Assembly: GCF_015182285.1 (NCBI RefSeq)
Contig: NZ_PRDM01000001.1
Span: 1,550,001 to 1,614,000 of the forward strand
Origin: Flavobacterium hungaricum
Lineage (GTDB): Bacteria > Bacteroidota > Bacteroidia > Flavobacteriales > Flavobacteriaceae
Reading direction: 5' to 3'
DNA length: 64,000 nucleotides
Shown here: piece by piece, positions 35,012 through 44,027 of the stretch
Layout: the number at the start of each line of letters is the position of its first letter
How positions within the stretch are numbered: position 1 is the first letter of the stretch
Made by a program: the position numbers and the translations under genes
Notes under the pieces: generated by a model
What the model was told of the DNA's origin: nothing
Seen by the model: only the letters and a program-made list of their open reading frames with translations
The model's database searches: none

Positions 35012-35869
35012 ATGAGTACTTTAAAAATTGCAATTCAAAAATCAGGACGATTAAACGAAGAAAGCATTCAAATCTTAAAAGACTGCGGTATTTCGATCAA
35101 CAACGGAATCGATCAGTTAAAAGCCGAAGCATCTAATTTCCCTCTAGAAGTTTTATACCTTAGAAATTCGGATATTCCGCAATATCTTATAGACGGTGTA
35201 GTAGATTTGGCCATTGTTGGCGACAATCTTTTGGTAGAAAAAGGGAAAGGAATCGAAGTAGTTCAGAAATTAGGTTTTTCAAAATGCAAAGTTTCTGTTG
35301 CAGTGCCAAAGACTTTAGAATACAATTCTATCAATGATTTAGCGGGTTTAAGAATAGCCACTTCGTATCCGAATACGGTAAACGAATATTTTAATTCTTT
35401 TGGATTATCAGTTGATATTCACCAGATTTCAGGTTCTGTAGAAATTGCACCCAATATTGGACTAGCCGATGCTATTGTTGATATTGTATCTAGCGGCAGC
35501 ACCTTATTCAAAAACAACTTAAAAGAAGTTGAAGTTATTTTAAAAAGTGAAGCCGTTCTAGCCGTTTCACCAAAAGTTTCTCCAGAAATTCAAAAACATA
35601 TCGATACGTTAAAATTTAGAATTCAAGCAGTTTTAAGAGCCAGAAATTCTAAATATATTTTAATGAATGTTCCAAACGACAAAATCGACGCCGTTGGAAA
35701 AATCCTTCCGGTTTTAAGAAGCTTAACTGTTCTGCCTTTAGCACAGGAAGGCTGGAGCAGTGTTCATTCTGTAATTGACAAAGATACTTTCTGGGACGTA
35801 ATCGACCAATTGAAAGAAGTAGGAGCAGAGGGAATTTTAGTCTGCCCAATTGAGAAAATGGTACTATAA
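35012..35869 (+). CDS. hisG: ATP phosphoribosyltransferase (long form)
   Basis: HisG joins ATP and PRPP in the first step of histidine synthesis. The 285-residue length is that of the long form with a C-terminal ACT-like regulatory domain, which gives histidine feedback and does not need HisZ. The segments LKIAIQKSGRLNEESI, DLAIVGDNLL, LRIATSYPNTVNEYF and DIVSSGSTLFKNNL are characteristic, and the regulatory domain covers about residues 210-285. It is the first structural gene of the his operon after the attenuator. Confidence 0.97.
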   Translation: MSTLKIAIQKSGRLNEESIQILKDCGISINNGIDQLKAEASNFPLEVLYLRNSDIPQYLIDGVVDLAIVGDNLLVEKGKGIEVVQKLGFSKCKVSVAVPKTLEYNSINDLAGLRIATSYPNTVNEYFNSFGLSVDIHQISGSVEIAPNIGLADAIVDIVSSGSTLFKNNLKEVEVILKSEAVLAVSPKVSPEIQKHIDTLKFRIQAVLRARNSKYILMNVPNDKIDAVGKILPVLRSLTVLPLAQEGWSSVHSVIDKDTFWDVIDQLKEVGAEGILVCPIEKMVL

Positions 35870-36088
35870 AAAGAAATTCCAATTTTTTAAATTGCTTCGC
35901 CTGTTCGCTATCGCTCGGGTCCAAATTCCAACAGAATAAAATTTCAATATTTAAAAACCAAATTCCAAAAATCGAAAATTAAATATAAAAATTTCAAATT
36001 AGCTAACAACCTTGCAGACTTTGCAGTTAAAGATTAAGCATAGAGCATTGGAATTTGAGATTTAAAAAATTGGAATTTAATATAAAAT
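35870..36088. repeat. Stuttered palindromic spacer, hisG-hisD gap (family AAATTCCAA), with embedded 52-bp dispersed repeat
   Basis: GAAATTCCAATTTTTTAAAT, CAAATTCCAAC and CCAAATTCCAAAAAT recur on the left; on the right stand GCATTGGAATTTGAG and AAATTGGAATTT, the inverse words. Positions 35880-35931 contain a 52-base sequence that recurs exactly, inverted, at 47853-47904; it includes CTTCGCCTGTTCGCTATCGC. Confidence 0.75.
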
Positions 36089-36091
36089 ATT

Positions 36092-37375
36092 ATGAATAAA
36101 ATATACAATCCAAAACAAGATACTTGGTCTGAAATATTAAGAAGACCAACCAAAACAATTGACGATATTGAAGTTACGGTAAAAGAGATCTTCAAAGAAG
36201 TTCAGAAAAAAGGAGATGAAGCCGTTGCAAAATACACTTCTATTTTTGACGGAATCGCTCTTGATAATTACGAGGTTTCTAAGGAAGAAATTCAAGAAGC
36301 TGTTGATTTGATTTCAAGTGAATTAAAGGAGGCTATTCAATTAGCTAAAAATAATATTTATAAATTTCACGCTGCTCAAAAAACAGAAAGAGTGTCGGTT
36401 GATACTATTGAGGGTGTAAACTGCTGGCAGGAAAAAAGACCAATTCAAAAAATTGGATTGTATATCCCAGGCGGAACTGCACCTTTGTTTTCGACGGTTT
36501 TAATGCTTGCTGTTCCGGCTGAAATTGCAGGCTGTAAAGAAATTGTATTGTGTTCTCCGCCAGACAAAAAAGGAAAAATAAATCCAGCGATTTTATACGC
36601 CGCCAATTTATGCGGTGTAACTAAAATCCTGAAAGTAGGCGGAATTCAAGCCATTGCAGGAATGACTTTTGGAACAAAATCGATTCCGCAGGTTTATAAA
36701 ATTTTCGGGCCGGGAAATCAGTTTGTAACCGTGGCAAAACAATTGGCAACACAGTTTGGAGTAGCGATAGATATGCCGGCCGGACCTTCAGAATTATTGA
36801 TTGTAGCCGATGACACAGCTGTACCGGCTTTTGTAGCATCCGATTTATTATCTCAAGCAGAACACGGCACAGACAGTCAGGTAATTTTGGTTTCGACTTC
36901 AAAAAAGTTAATTGATGATGTAGAGAAGGAAGTGCAAAAACAAATTGAAGAACTGCCAAGAAAAGAAATTGCTAAGAAAGCAATTGAAAATTCGAAGTTG
37001 ATATTTGTTGAAAATGACCAGACTGCTTTAGATTTAATCAACGATTACGGGCCAGAGCACTTTATTATTAATTCGCAGTTTGACGATTTTTACTGTAACG
37101 GAATTGTAAATGCAGGTTCTATTTTTATCGGAAATTATACGCCAGAAAGTGCGGGTGATTATGCATCTGGAACCAATCATACCTTACCGACAAACGGTTA
37201 CGCTAAAAATTACAGCGGCGTAAATCTGGATAGTTTCACCAAATCGATGACTTTTCAGAAAATCAGTCAAAAAGGGATTCAGAATATTGGTAAAGCAATT
37301 GAATTAATGGCTGAAGCCGAAGGATTGCAGGCACATAAAAATGCGGTAACTTTAAGATTGAAGAGTTTAGAGTAA
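36092..37375 (+). CDS. hisD: Histidinol dehydrogenase
   Basis: HisD carries out the last two oxidations, histidinol to histidine, with NAD and zinc. The 427-residue protein has the usual landmarks: GLYIPGGTAPLFSTVLMLAV, FGPGNQFVTVAKQL, DMPAGPSELLIVADD, DLLSQAEHG with zinc-binding Gln and His, and GPEHFIIN with the catalytic Glu-His pair, then SGTNHTLPT near the end. Length is normal. Confidence 0.98.
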   Translation: MNKIYNPKQDTWSEILRRPTKTIDDIEVTVKEIFKEVQKKGDEAVAKYTSIFDGIALDNYEVSKEEIQEAVDLISSELKEAIQLAKNNIYKFHAAQKTERVSVDTIEGVNCWQEKRPIQKIGLYIPGGTAPLFSTVLMLAVPAEIAGCKEIVLCSPPDKKGKINPAILYAANLCGVTKILKVGGIQAIAGMTFGTKSIPQVYKIFGPGNQFVTVAKQLATQFGVAIDMPAGPSELLIVADDTAVPAFVASDLLSQAEHGTDSQVILVSTSKKLIDDVEKEVQKQIEELPRKEIAKKAIENSKLIFVENDQTALDLINDYGPEHFIINSQFDDFYCNGIVNAGSIFIGNYTPESAGDYASGTNHTLPTNGYAKNYSGVNLDSFTKSMTFQKISQKGIQNIGKAIELMAEAEGLQAHKNAVTLRLKSLE

Positions 37376-37376
37376 A

Positions 37377-37451
37377 GAATATAGAACAGAGAATATAGAA
37401 AATAGAATATAAAATCATTGATCAGATAGGAAGTCTATTCTCTATATTCTA
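37377..37451. repeat. Stuttered palindromic spacer, hisD-hisC gap (family AGAATATAGA)
   Basis: Left: AGAATATAGAACAGAGAATA followed by TAGAAAATAGAATATA; right: GTCTATTCTCTATATTCTAA, the inverse words, 12 bases before the hisC ATG. Confidence 0.7.
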
Positions 37452-37463
37452 AAAATTAAGATA

Positions 37464-38510
37464 ATGAAATTCGATATAAATACAATAACACGTGAAAACG
37501 TAAAGTCTTTAAAACCATATTCTTCAGCAAGAGATGAGTTTGAAGATTTTGACACCGCCGAAATGATTTTTTTGGATGCTAACGAAAACCCGTATCAAAA
37601 TGGAGTAAACCGTTATCCAGATCCACAGCAGGTTTCGGTAAAAGCGATTTTGGCTAAAAACAATTTTGTAAAACAAAACCAGATTTTATTAGGAAACGGA
37701 AGTGATGAAGTTTTGGATTTGCTTTTTAGAGCTTTTTGTGAACCGAAAACCGATAATATTATCTCGCTGCCGCCAACCTACGGAATGTACAGCGTTTTGG
37801 CAAACATCAATAATGTAGAAAATAGAGAAGTTCTGCTTACTCAAGATTTTCAGCCGCAAGTAGATAAAATTCTGGAGGCGGTTGATGAAAACACTAAAAT
37901 TATCTTTTTGTGTTCGCCAAATAACCCGACTGGAAATTCTTTTTCTGATGAAAGTGTGGTGCAGCTGCTTCAAAATTTCAAAGGTTTAGTGGTAATTGAT
38001 GAAGCTTATATTGACTTTTCGGACAAAGAAAGCTGGTTGACAGAAATCGATGAATATCCTAATCTGGTGATTACACAAACTCTTTCTAAAGCCTATGGTT
38101 TGGCTGGAATTCGTTTGGGAGTTTGTTATGCGTCAGAAGCAGTAATTTCGATTTTGAATAAAATCAAACCGCCTTATAATGTCAATGAATTGACACAGCA
38201 AAAAGCCATTGAACGTCTAAAGGATTCTGAAAAAATAAAACAAGAAATTACTTCTATAATAACACAAAGAGAAGAATTACTTAAAGTTTTGGTTGAAGTG
38301 AGTTTTGTAGAAAAAGTATATCCAACAGAAGCCAATTTTGTTCTGGTAAAAGTAGATGATGCTAATAAAAGATACGATCAATTAATTGCAAAAGGTATCG
38401 TAATTCGCAATAGAACATCGCAGCCTTTGTGCGAAAACTGCCTTCGTTTTACCATTGGAACAGAAGAAGAAAATGCTGTTTTGATTAAAGAATTGAAGTT
38501 GTTAAGCTAA
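37464..38510 (+). CDS. hisC: Histidinol-phosphate aminotransferase
   Basis: HisC is a PLP enzyme converting imidazole acetol phosphate to histidinol phosphate. The 348-residue protein has LDANENPYQNGVNRYPDP, LGNGSDEVLDLLFRA, FLCSPNNPTGN, VVIDEAYIDFS and the PLP lysine in TQTLSKAYGLAGIRLG, with the C-terminal Arg in CLRFTIGTEEEN. Length is normal. Confidence 0.97.
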   Translation: MKFDINTITRENVKSLKPYSSARDEFEDFDTAEMIFLDANENPYQNGVNRYPDPQQVSVKAILAKNNFVKQNQILLGNGSDEVLDLLFRAFCEPKTDNIISLPPTYGMYSVLANINNVENREVLLTQDFQPQVDKILEAVDENTKIIFLCSPNNPTGNSFSDESVVQLLQNFKGLVVIDEAYIDFSDKESWLTEIDEYPNLVITQTLSKAYGLAGIRLGVCYASEAVISILNKIKPPYNVNELTQQKAIERLKDSEKIKQEITSIITQREELLKVLVEVSFVEKVYPTEANFVLVKVDDANKRYDQLIAKGIVIRNRTSQPLCENCLRFTIGTEEENAVLIKELKLLS

Positions 38511-38574
38511 AGTTTAATCGCAAAGTTTGCAAAGAATTACGCGAAGAACACAAAGTTTTTTTGCCACAGATAAA

Positions 38575-39418
38575 ATGATTTTTTCACGCAGATTTTGCTG
38601 ATAAAAGCAGATTTAATTTTGATTTTTTTAATAAATGATAAATCTGTATGAATCTGCTTAAATCTTTAAAATCTGCGGGAAACAAAAATTAGTAAAAATT
38701 TGTGTCATTCGTGGCAAAAAAAATATTTAGAAAACCGATTTACAACAGTTAAATGATTTTTTCACGCAGATTTTGCTGATAAAAGCAGATTTAATTTTGA
38801 TTTTTAATAATGAATAAATGGGTGTGAATCTGCTCAAATCTTTAAAATCTGCGGTAAACAAAAATTAGTGGAAATTTTGTGTCATTCGTGGCAAAAAAAT
38901 ATTTAGAAAACCGATTTACAACAGTTAAATGATTTTTTCACGCAGATTTTGCTGATAAAAGCAGATTTAATTTTGATTTATAATAATGAATAAATGGGTG
39001 TGAATCTGCTTAAATCTTTAAAATCTGCGGGAAATAAAAATTAGTGGAAATTTGTGTCATTCGTGGCAAAAAAATATTTAGAAAACCGATTTACAACAGA
39101 TGTAATGATTTTTTCACGCAGATTTTGCTGATAAAAGCAGATTTGATTTTGATTTTTAATAATAATTAATCTGCTCAAATCTTTAAAATCTGCGGGAAAC
39201 AAAAATTAGTTGAAATTTTTGTCATTCGTGGCAAAAAAAATATTTAGAAAACCGATTTACAATATTTAAATGATTTTTTCACGCAGATTTTGCTGATAAA
39301 AGCAGATTTAAGTTTAATTTTTAATAATGACTAAATGGGTGTGAATCTGCTCAAATCTTTAAAATCTGCGGGAAATAAAATTAGTGGAAATTTGTGTCAT
39401 TCGTGGCAAAAAAAATAT
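38575..39418. repeat. Five tandem copies of a hairpin-forming unit of about 176 bp in the his operon
   Basis: Units begin with ATGATTTTTTCACGCAGATT at 38575, 38753, 38929, 39105 and 39270 (periods 178, 176, 176, 165), the last running to about 39418. Inside each unit the left arm CGCAGATTTTGCTGATAAAA and the AGCAGATT that follows are matched by a right arm containing AATCTGCT, AAATCTTTAAAATCTGCGGG. Each unit ends TCATTCGTGGCAAAAAAA then AATATTTAGAAAACCGATTT as a linker. Copies differ by scattered substitutions and small indels. There are no open frames, and no unique spacers, so it is not a CRISPR array. The array fills the 946-bp gap between hisC and hisB. Confidence 0.9.
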
Positions 39419-39456
39419 CTCGACCCGGAGGGACACGTCCAAAACATAAATAAATT

Positions 39457-40593
39457 ATGAAAAAAGTACTTTTTATCGATCGTGACGGAACGATTGTTTT
39501 AGAACCTGAAAATTACCAATTAGACAGCTTAGATAAATTAGAATTTTATCCAAAAGCCTTTCAATACCTGTCAAAAATAGCCGCTGAATTGGATTACGAA
39601 TTGGCAATGGTAACCAATCAGGACGGATTAGGAACGGATAGTTTTCCGGAAGATACGTTTTGGCCGACACAAAATTTTATTTTAAAAGCCTTTGAAAATG
39701 AAGGTGTTAAATTTGATGAAATTTTTGTAGATCGTTCATTTCCCGAGGATAATGCGCCAACACGCAAGCCAAGAACCGGAATGCTGACGAAATATTTGAA
39801 CAATCCAGAATACGATTTAGAAAATTCTTTTGTTTTGGGAGATCGTTTGACCGATGTTGAATTGGCGAAAAATCTTGGGGCAAAAGCTATTTTTATGAAT
39901 AGCACGGACGGAATTGGAAGTAATGAAATTTCGTCAAAGCGTGAAGAATTAAACAAGACAATTGTTTTACAGACAATGGATTGGAAGACGATTTATGAGT
40001 TTTTGAAACTAGAAGCGCGTTCGGCATCGATTACCAGAAAAACAAATGAAACAGATATTTATATCAATCTGAATCTGGACGGAACCGGAAAAAGCAAAAT
40101 TGAAACCGGAATTGCCTTTTTCGATCATATGTTAGACCAAATTGCGCGTCACGGTCAAATGGATTTGGAAATTCTGGTAAAGGGCGATCTTGAAGTTGAT
40201 GAACACCACACGATTGAAGATACGGCAATTGCTCTTGGAGAAGTTTTTGCGAAAGCGCTGGGAAATAAATTAGGGATTGAGCGTTACGGTTTCTGTCTGC
40301 CGATGGACGATTGTCTGGCTCAGGCTGCAATTGATTTTGGCGGTAGAAACTGGCTGGTTTGGGAAACCGAATTTAAACGCGAAATGGTGGGTAAAATGCC
40401 GACTGAAATGTTTTATCACTTCTTTAAATCGTTTACAGACGGCGCAAAAGCCAATTTAAACATCAAAGCAGAAGGAACAAACGAACATCATAAAATCGAA
40501 GCCATTTTTAAAGCTTTCGCGAAAGCCATAAAAGTGGCGGTAAAAAGAGATACTGAGAAAATGATTCTGCCTTCGACGAAAGGTATGTTATAA
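39457..40593 (+). CDS. hisB: Bifunctional histidinol-phosphatase / imidazoleglycerol-phosphate dehydratase
   Basis: Residues 1-165 are the HAD-type histidinol phosphatase ([13 protein letters not shown] with the catalytic Asp pair, [31 protein letters not shown]). Residues about 185-378 are the dehydratase, with the metal-binding [28 protein letters not shown] and [14 protein letters not shown] motifs. The fusion matches the enterobacterial form and many Bacteroidota. The ATG follows the tandem repeat array by about 38 bases. Confidence 0.97.
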   Translation: MKKVLFIDRDGTIVLEPENYQLDSLDKLEFYPKAFQYLSKIAAELDYELAMVTNQDGLGTDSFPEDTFWPTQNFILKAFENEGVKFDEIFVDRSFPEDNAPTRKPRTGMLTKYLNNPEYDLENSFVLGDRLTDVELAKNLGAKAIFMNSTDGIGSNEISSKREELNKTIVLQTMDWKTIYEFLKLEARSASITRKTNETDIYINLNLDGTGKSKIETGIAFFDHMLDQIARHGQMDLEILVKGDLEVDEHHTIEDTAIALGEVFAKALGNKLGIERYGFCLPMDDCLAQAAIDFGGRNWLVWETEFKREMVGKMPTEMFYHFFKSFTDGAKANLNIKAEGTNEHHKIEAIFKAFAKAIKVAVKRDTEKMILPSTKGML

Positions 40594-40597
40594 AAAT

Positions 40598-40678
40598 TTG
40601 TTTCAGGTTTAAAGTTTCAGGTTTCATGTGCTGTAGGGAAACTTTAAACTTGAAATCTGAAATCTGAAACTGAACTTA
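40598..40678. repeat. Stuttered palindromic spacer, hisB-SUKH gap (family GAAACTTGAAAC)
   Basis: Left: GTTTCAGGTTTAAAGTTTCA and GGTTTCATG; right: GAAACTTTAAACTTGAAATC, TGAAATCTGAAACTGAA, the inverse words, ending just before the next ATG. Confidence 0.7.
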
Positions 40679-40680
40679 GT

Positions 40681-41082
40681 ATGGAAAATTTATATGAAAA
40701 AACTATTGCAATTTGGTCACAAACAGATCTAAAATTAAATGAAGGGATATCTTTGGATTTAATATCTCAAATGGAATCCAAGTTAGATTTTAAATTTCCT
40801 GAAGACTTTAAAGCTTTTTATCAAAAAGTTAATGGCTTTGTGGATTTTGAGTGGAATAAAGATATGTTTTCGTTGTGGTCTTTAGAGAGAATATATGAAG
40901 AATGTAAATCTGATCAGAATAGTAATTACATTCCTTTTTGCGATTATTTAATAAATTCTCATGCTATTGGTTATATGCGAAACGCGGATGGAATCTTCAT
41001 AAATACTATAAATGAGAAAATATGCGAAACATTTGATGAATTTATTGGTTTGTTAAGCATAAATTCAGAGAAATTATATTAA
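40681..41082 (+). CDS. SMI1/KNR4 (SUKH) family protein within the his operon
   Basis: The 133-residue protein matches the SUKH fold: helical start, the ISQMESKLDFKFPEDFKAFY region in which a P-x-D/E-F-K/R motif follows a short helix, then VNGFVDFEW, and the late strands YIPFCDYLINSHAIGY and DGIFINT. Many SUKH proteins are immunity proteins for contact-dependent toxins; others are of unknown role. No toxin gene is near. It is flanked on both sides by GAAACTTGAAAC-type palindromes between hisB and hisH, which suggests insertion into an older operon. Confidence 0.82.
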   Translation: MENLYEKTIAIWSQTDLKLNEGISLDLISQMESKLDFKFPEDFKAFYQKVNGFVDFEWNKDMFSLWSLERIYEECKSDQNSNYIPFCDYLINSHAIGYMRNADGIFINTINEKICETFDEFIGLLSINSEKLY

Positions 41083-41097
41083 GCAGCATTAATAATT

Positions 41098-41152
41098 TTG
41101 TTTCAATTTTCATGCTTTGTGAGTAACCTGAAACTTGAAACCTGAAACAAAA
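41098..41152. repeat. Stuttered palindromic spacer, SUKH-hisH gap (family GAAACTTGAAAC)
   Basis: Left: TTTGTTTCAATTTTCATG; right: TAACCTGAAACTTGAAACC and TGAAAC. It is the same word family as on the other side of the SUKH gene. Confidence 0.6.
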
Positions 41153-41166
41153 TAAACAAAAACTAA

Positions 41167-41760
41167 ATGAAAATAGTAATCATAAATTACGGCGCAGGAA
41201 ATATTCAAAGCATTATGTTTGCGATTGAAAGACTTGGTTTTACAGCTGTTTTAAGCAATAATCCCGAAGAAATTCAATCGGCTGATAAAGTGATTTTTCC
41301 AGGAGTGGGCGAGGCGAGTTCTGCGATGGAAAAGCTGATTGAAAGTGGTTTAGACCGCTTGATTCCGACTTTGAAGCAGCCTGTTTTAGGAATCTGCCTT
41401 GGAATGCAGCTGATGTGTAATTCAAGCGAAGAAGGAAATACAAAAGGTTTGGGAATTTTTGATGTTGATGTAATTAAATTTACCTCAAAAGTGAAAGTGC
41501 CTCAAATGGGATGGAATCAGATTTACGATTTAAAATCGGATTTGTTTAAGGATGTTTCCGAAAATGAGTTCATGTATTTGGTGCACAGTTTTTACGCGCC
41601 CAATTGCGATGAAGCCATTGCTACAACCAATTATGATGTAGAATATGCGTCGGCTTTGCAGAAAGATAATTTTTACGGAACGCAGTTTCACCCAGAAAAA
41701 AGCGGGAATGTCGGGGAGAAAATTTTGGAAAACTTTCTTAAATTAAATTCCAAAGAATAA
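41167..41760 (+). CDS. hisH: Imidazole glycerol phosphate synthase, glutaminase subunit
   Basis: HisH releases ammonia from glutamine for HisF. The 197-residue class I glutaminase has VIINYGAGNIQSI, the nucleophile Cys in LGICLGMQLM, and the His-Glu of the triad in TQFHPEKSG. Length is normal. Confidence 0.97.
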   Translation: MKIVIINYGAGNIQSIMFAIERLGFTAVLSNNPEEIQSADKVIFPGVGEASSAMEKLIESGLDRLIPTLKQPVLGICLGMQLMCNSSEEGNTKGLGIFDVDVIKFTSKVKVPQMGWNQIYDLKSDLFKDVSENEFMYLVHSFYAPNCDEAIATTNYDVEYASALQKDNFYGTQFHPEKSGNVGEKILENFLKLNSKE

Positions 41761-41845
41761 ATTCCAAATTCCAATTTCAAAAATCAATATCAATCAAAAT
41801 ATCAATTTTAGAATCTAAAATCTAAAATCTAAAATCTAAAATTAA
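41761..41845. repeat. Stuttered spacer, hisH-hisA gap (words AATTCCA, AATCAATATCAA, ATCTAAA)
   Basis: The gap holds three word families in sequence: AAATTCCAAATTCCAATTTC, CAATATCAATCAAAATATCA, then four copies of ATCTAAA up to three bases before the ATG. No clear left arm is seen, so this one is a word array and not a full palindrome. Confidence 0.6.
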
Positions 41846-41847
41846 AA

Positions 41848-42573
41848 ATGAGAATAATACCAGCCATAGATATCATTGACGGAAAATGCGTTCGTTTGTC
41901 CAAAGGTGATTACGATACGAAGATAATTTACAATGAGAATCCGCTTGAAGTTGCCAAATCGTTTGAGGCACACGGAATAGAATATCTGCATTTAGTAGAC
42001 TTAGACGGCGCAAAATCGAGTAAAATTGTCAATTATAAGATATTAGAACAAATTGCCTCACAAACCAGCTTAAAAATTGATTTTGGCGGCGGTTTAAAAT
42101 CAGATGACGATTTGCGAATTGCTTTTGAAAGCGGCGCAAACCAGATAACCGGCGGTAGTATTGCGGTAAAAAACAGAACAATTTTCGAAAAATGGATTTC
42201 TGAATACGGCTCTGAAAAAATTATTTTGGGTGCTGATGCAAAAGACGAAAAAATAGCGGTTTCGGGCTGGTTAGAAGATTCAAATGAAGATTTGATTCCG
42301 TTTATTCAGGATTATCAATCAAAAGGAATTCAGTATGTTATTTGTACCGATATTGCAAAAGATGGGATGCTTCAAGGTCCGAGTTTTGATTTGTATGGAA
42401 AAATTCTAGAAGAAGCAAAAGGTATAAAATTAATTGCTTCAGGCGGTATTTCAACTTTTGATGAATTACCAAAATTAGCTGCATTACGCTGTGAAGGAAC
42501 AATTATCGGAAAAGCGATTTACGAAGGCAGAATTACGTTGAAACAGTTAGAGGATTTTATAATTAGAAAATGA
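41848..42573 (+). CDS. hisA: Phosphoribosylformimino-5-aminoimidazole carboxamide ribotide isomerase
   Basis: HisA performs the Amadori-type isomerisation of ProFAR. The 241-residue (beta/alpha)8 barrel has the first catalytic Asp in [14 protein letters not shown], the phosphate-binding [11 protein letters not shown], the second Asp in [11 protein letters not shown], and [11 protein letters not shown]. It is paralogous to HisF downstream. Length is normal. Confidence 0.97.
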   Translation: MRIIPAIDIIDGKCVRLSKGDYDTKIIYNENPLEVAKSFEAHGIEYLHLVDLDGAKSSKIVNYKILEQIASQTSLKIDFGGGLKSDDDLRIAFESGANQITGGSIAVKNRTIFEKWISEYGSEKIILGADAKDEKIAVSGWLEDSNEDLIPFIQDYQSKGIQYVICTDIAKDGMLQGPSFDLYGKILEEAKGIKLIASGGISTFDELPKLAALRCEGTIIGKAIYEGRITLKQLEDFIIRK

Positions 42574-42735
42574 GAAAATTTGATAATTAGATAATTTTTC
42601 AATTAGTCAATTAGAAAATTAGTTAATTAGAGAATTCTTAGCGTTGCGTTTAAAATTATTATAGAATAATTACTAAGCTTTGTGAGCAATTATCAAATTA
42701 TCTCATTGACTAATTATCTCATTAATTAACACATT
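42574..42735. repeat. Stuttered palindromic spacer, hisA-NIPSNAP gap (family AATTAGATAATT)
   Basis: Left: TTTGATAATTAGATAATTTT and CAATTAGTCAATTAGAAAAT; right: CAATTATCAAATTATCTCAT, TGACTAATTATCTCATTAAT. The middle contains CGTTGCGTTTAAAATTAT at 42642-42659, an 18-base string that recurs exactly at 43110-43127. Confidence 0.7.
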
Positions 42736-42741
42736 AAAAAT

Positions 42742-43053
42742 ATGATAACATGTCATTTAAAATACGTTATAGATCCTTATCAGTTAGAGGCATTTGAAGA
42801 TTATGGCAAGAGATGGATTAAAATTGTAAATCGTTTGGGAGGACAGCATCACGGTTATTTTATGCCTTCGGAAGGGGCTAATAATATTGCTTATGCATTG
42901 TTTTCTTTTCCAAGTTTAACGGCTTATGAAAATTACCGAAAACAAATGTTTTCAAAGGACGATCAGGAGTGTGTAGATGCTTTTAAAATTGCAGAAGACA
43001 CCAGATGTATCATCAGTTACGAAAGAACGTTTTTGAGTCCTGTATTTGAATAA
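42742..43053 (+). CDS. NIPSNAP-family protein within the his operon
   Basis: The 103-residue protein fits the small NIPSNAP/dimeric alpha-beta barrel group: CHLKYVIDPYQLEAFEDYGK, WIKIVNRLGGQHHGYFMPS, YALFSFPSLTAYENYRKQM and CIISYERTFL. The fold is a ferredoxin-like barrel; function is unknown. It lies between hisA and hisF, flanked by AATTAGATAATT-type palindromes on both sides, so it looks like a cassette inserted between two tightly associated his genes. Confidence 0.82.
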   Translation: MITCHLKYVIDPYQLEAFEDYGKRWIKIVNRLGGQHHGYFMPSEGANNIAYALFSFPSLTAYENYRKQMFSKDDQECVDAFKIAEDTRCIISYERTFLSPVFE

Positions 43054-43160
43054 ATTAGATAATTAGATAATTAGTCAATTAGATAATGAGATAATTAGAT
43101 AATTTTTTACGTTGCGTTTAAAATTATCTAATTATCAAACTTTCTAATTAATAAATTAAG
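43054..43160. repeat. Stuttered palindromic spacer, NIPSNAP-hisF gap (family AATTAGATAATT)
   Basis: Left: TTAGATAATTAGATAATTAG, CAATTAGATAATGAGATAAT; middle CGTTGCGTTTAAAATTAT at 43110-43127; right: TATCTAATTATCAAACTTTC and TAATTAATAAATT. Confidence 0.7.
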
Positions 43161-43165
43161 AAAAA

Positions 43166-43921
43166 ATGTTAGCAAAAAGAATCATACCCTGTTTGGATAT
43201 AAAAAACGGTAGAACCGTAAAAGGCGTTAATTTTGTGGACTTGCGCGATGCGGGTGATCCGGTTGAACTGGCAGAAATTTATTCGGCTGAAGGTGCTGAC
43301 GAATTGGTTTTTCTGGATATTTCGGCAACCGAAGAGCGACGTAAGACACTCGTAAACATGGTGCGAAGCGTGGCAGAAAAAATCAATATTCCGTTTACGG
43401 TTGGCGGCGGCATTTCGTCTATAGAAGATGTTGAAGTTCTGCTGAATAACGGTGCTGATAAAGTTTCGATCAATTCATCGGCTGTAAAAAATCCGCAATT
43501 GATTAATGATTTAGCGCAGAAATTTGGAAGCCAATGTGTGGTAGTTGCAATAGATGCCAAGCAAATTGACGGACAATGGATCGTGCATTTGGTAGGCGGA
43601 AAAGTTCCAACAGAACTCAATCTCTTCGATTGGGCTGTTGAAGTTGCAGAACGCGGAGCCGGCGAAATTTTATTCACTTCGATGGACAATGACGGAACCA
43701 AAAACGGTTTTGCAAACGAAGCTTTGGCTAAATTATCGACTTTAATTAACATTCCAATTATCGCTTCGGGCGGTGCGGGAAATATGCGGCATTTTGTAGA
43801 TTCGTTTAAAGAAGGAAAAGCAGATGCGGCTTTGGCTGCGAGTGTTTTTCATTTTAAAGAAATCGAAATCAAAACTTTAAAAGAAGAATTAAGGAATAAT
43901 GGGGTTGAAGTTCGAATTTAG
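43166..43921 (+). CDS. hisF: Imidazole glycerol phosphate synthase, cyclase subunit
   Basis: HisF closes the imidazole ring using ammonia from HisH. The 251-residue barrel has the catalytic Asp in [25 protein letters not shown], and the second Asp in [13 protein letters not shown], then [11 protein letters not shown]. Length is normal. Confidence 0.98.
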   Translation: MLAKRIIPCLDIKNGRTVKGVNFVDLRDAGDPVELAEIYSAEGADELVFLDISATEERRKTLVNMVRSVAEKINIPFTVGGGISSIEDVEVLLNNGADKVSINSSAVKNPQLINDLAQKFGSQCVVVAIDAKQIDGQWIVHLVGGKVPTELNLFDWAVEVAERGAGEILFTSMDNDGTKNGFANEALAKLSTLINIPIIASGGAGNMRHFVDSFKEGKADAALAASVFHFKEIEIKTLKEELRNNGVEVRI

Positions 43922-44024
43922 AAAGTAGAATAAAAAAAATAGTATAAAGAGGATAGAGTTAGAAAAAGATTTAAGAATCTAAAATCTGAACTCTAAAATC
44001 TAAAATAATAAAAAATCTAAAATT
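43922..44024. repeat. Stuttered spacer, hisF-hisI gap (words ATCTAAA, AGTAGAATA)
   Basis: AAAGTAGAATAAAAAAAATA and GAGGATAGAGTTAG precede several ATCTAAA/ATCTGAACTCTAAA words reaching the hisI start. It is an array of similar words, with only weak inverted arms. Confidence 0.55.
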
Positions 44025-44027
44025 AAA

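Noticed and set aside
38575-39418. CRISPR-like array
   Set aside because: Units of about 176 bp follow one another directly, repeat over their whole length and have no unique spacers; no cas gene is near.
43279-43752. 157-codon open frame on the minus strand
   Set aside because: It lies wholly inside hisF in antisense; its composition is a by-product of hisF codon use and it matches no family.
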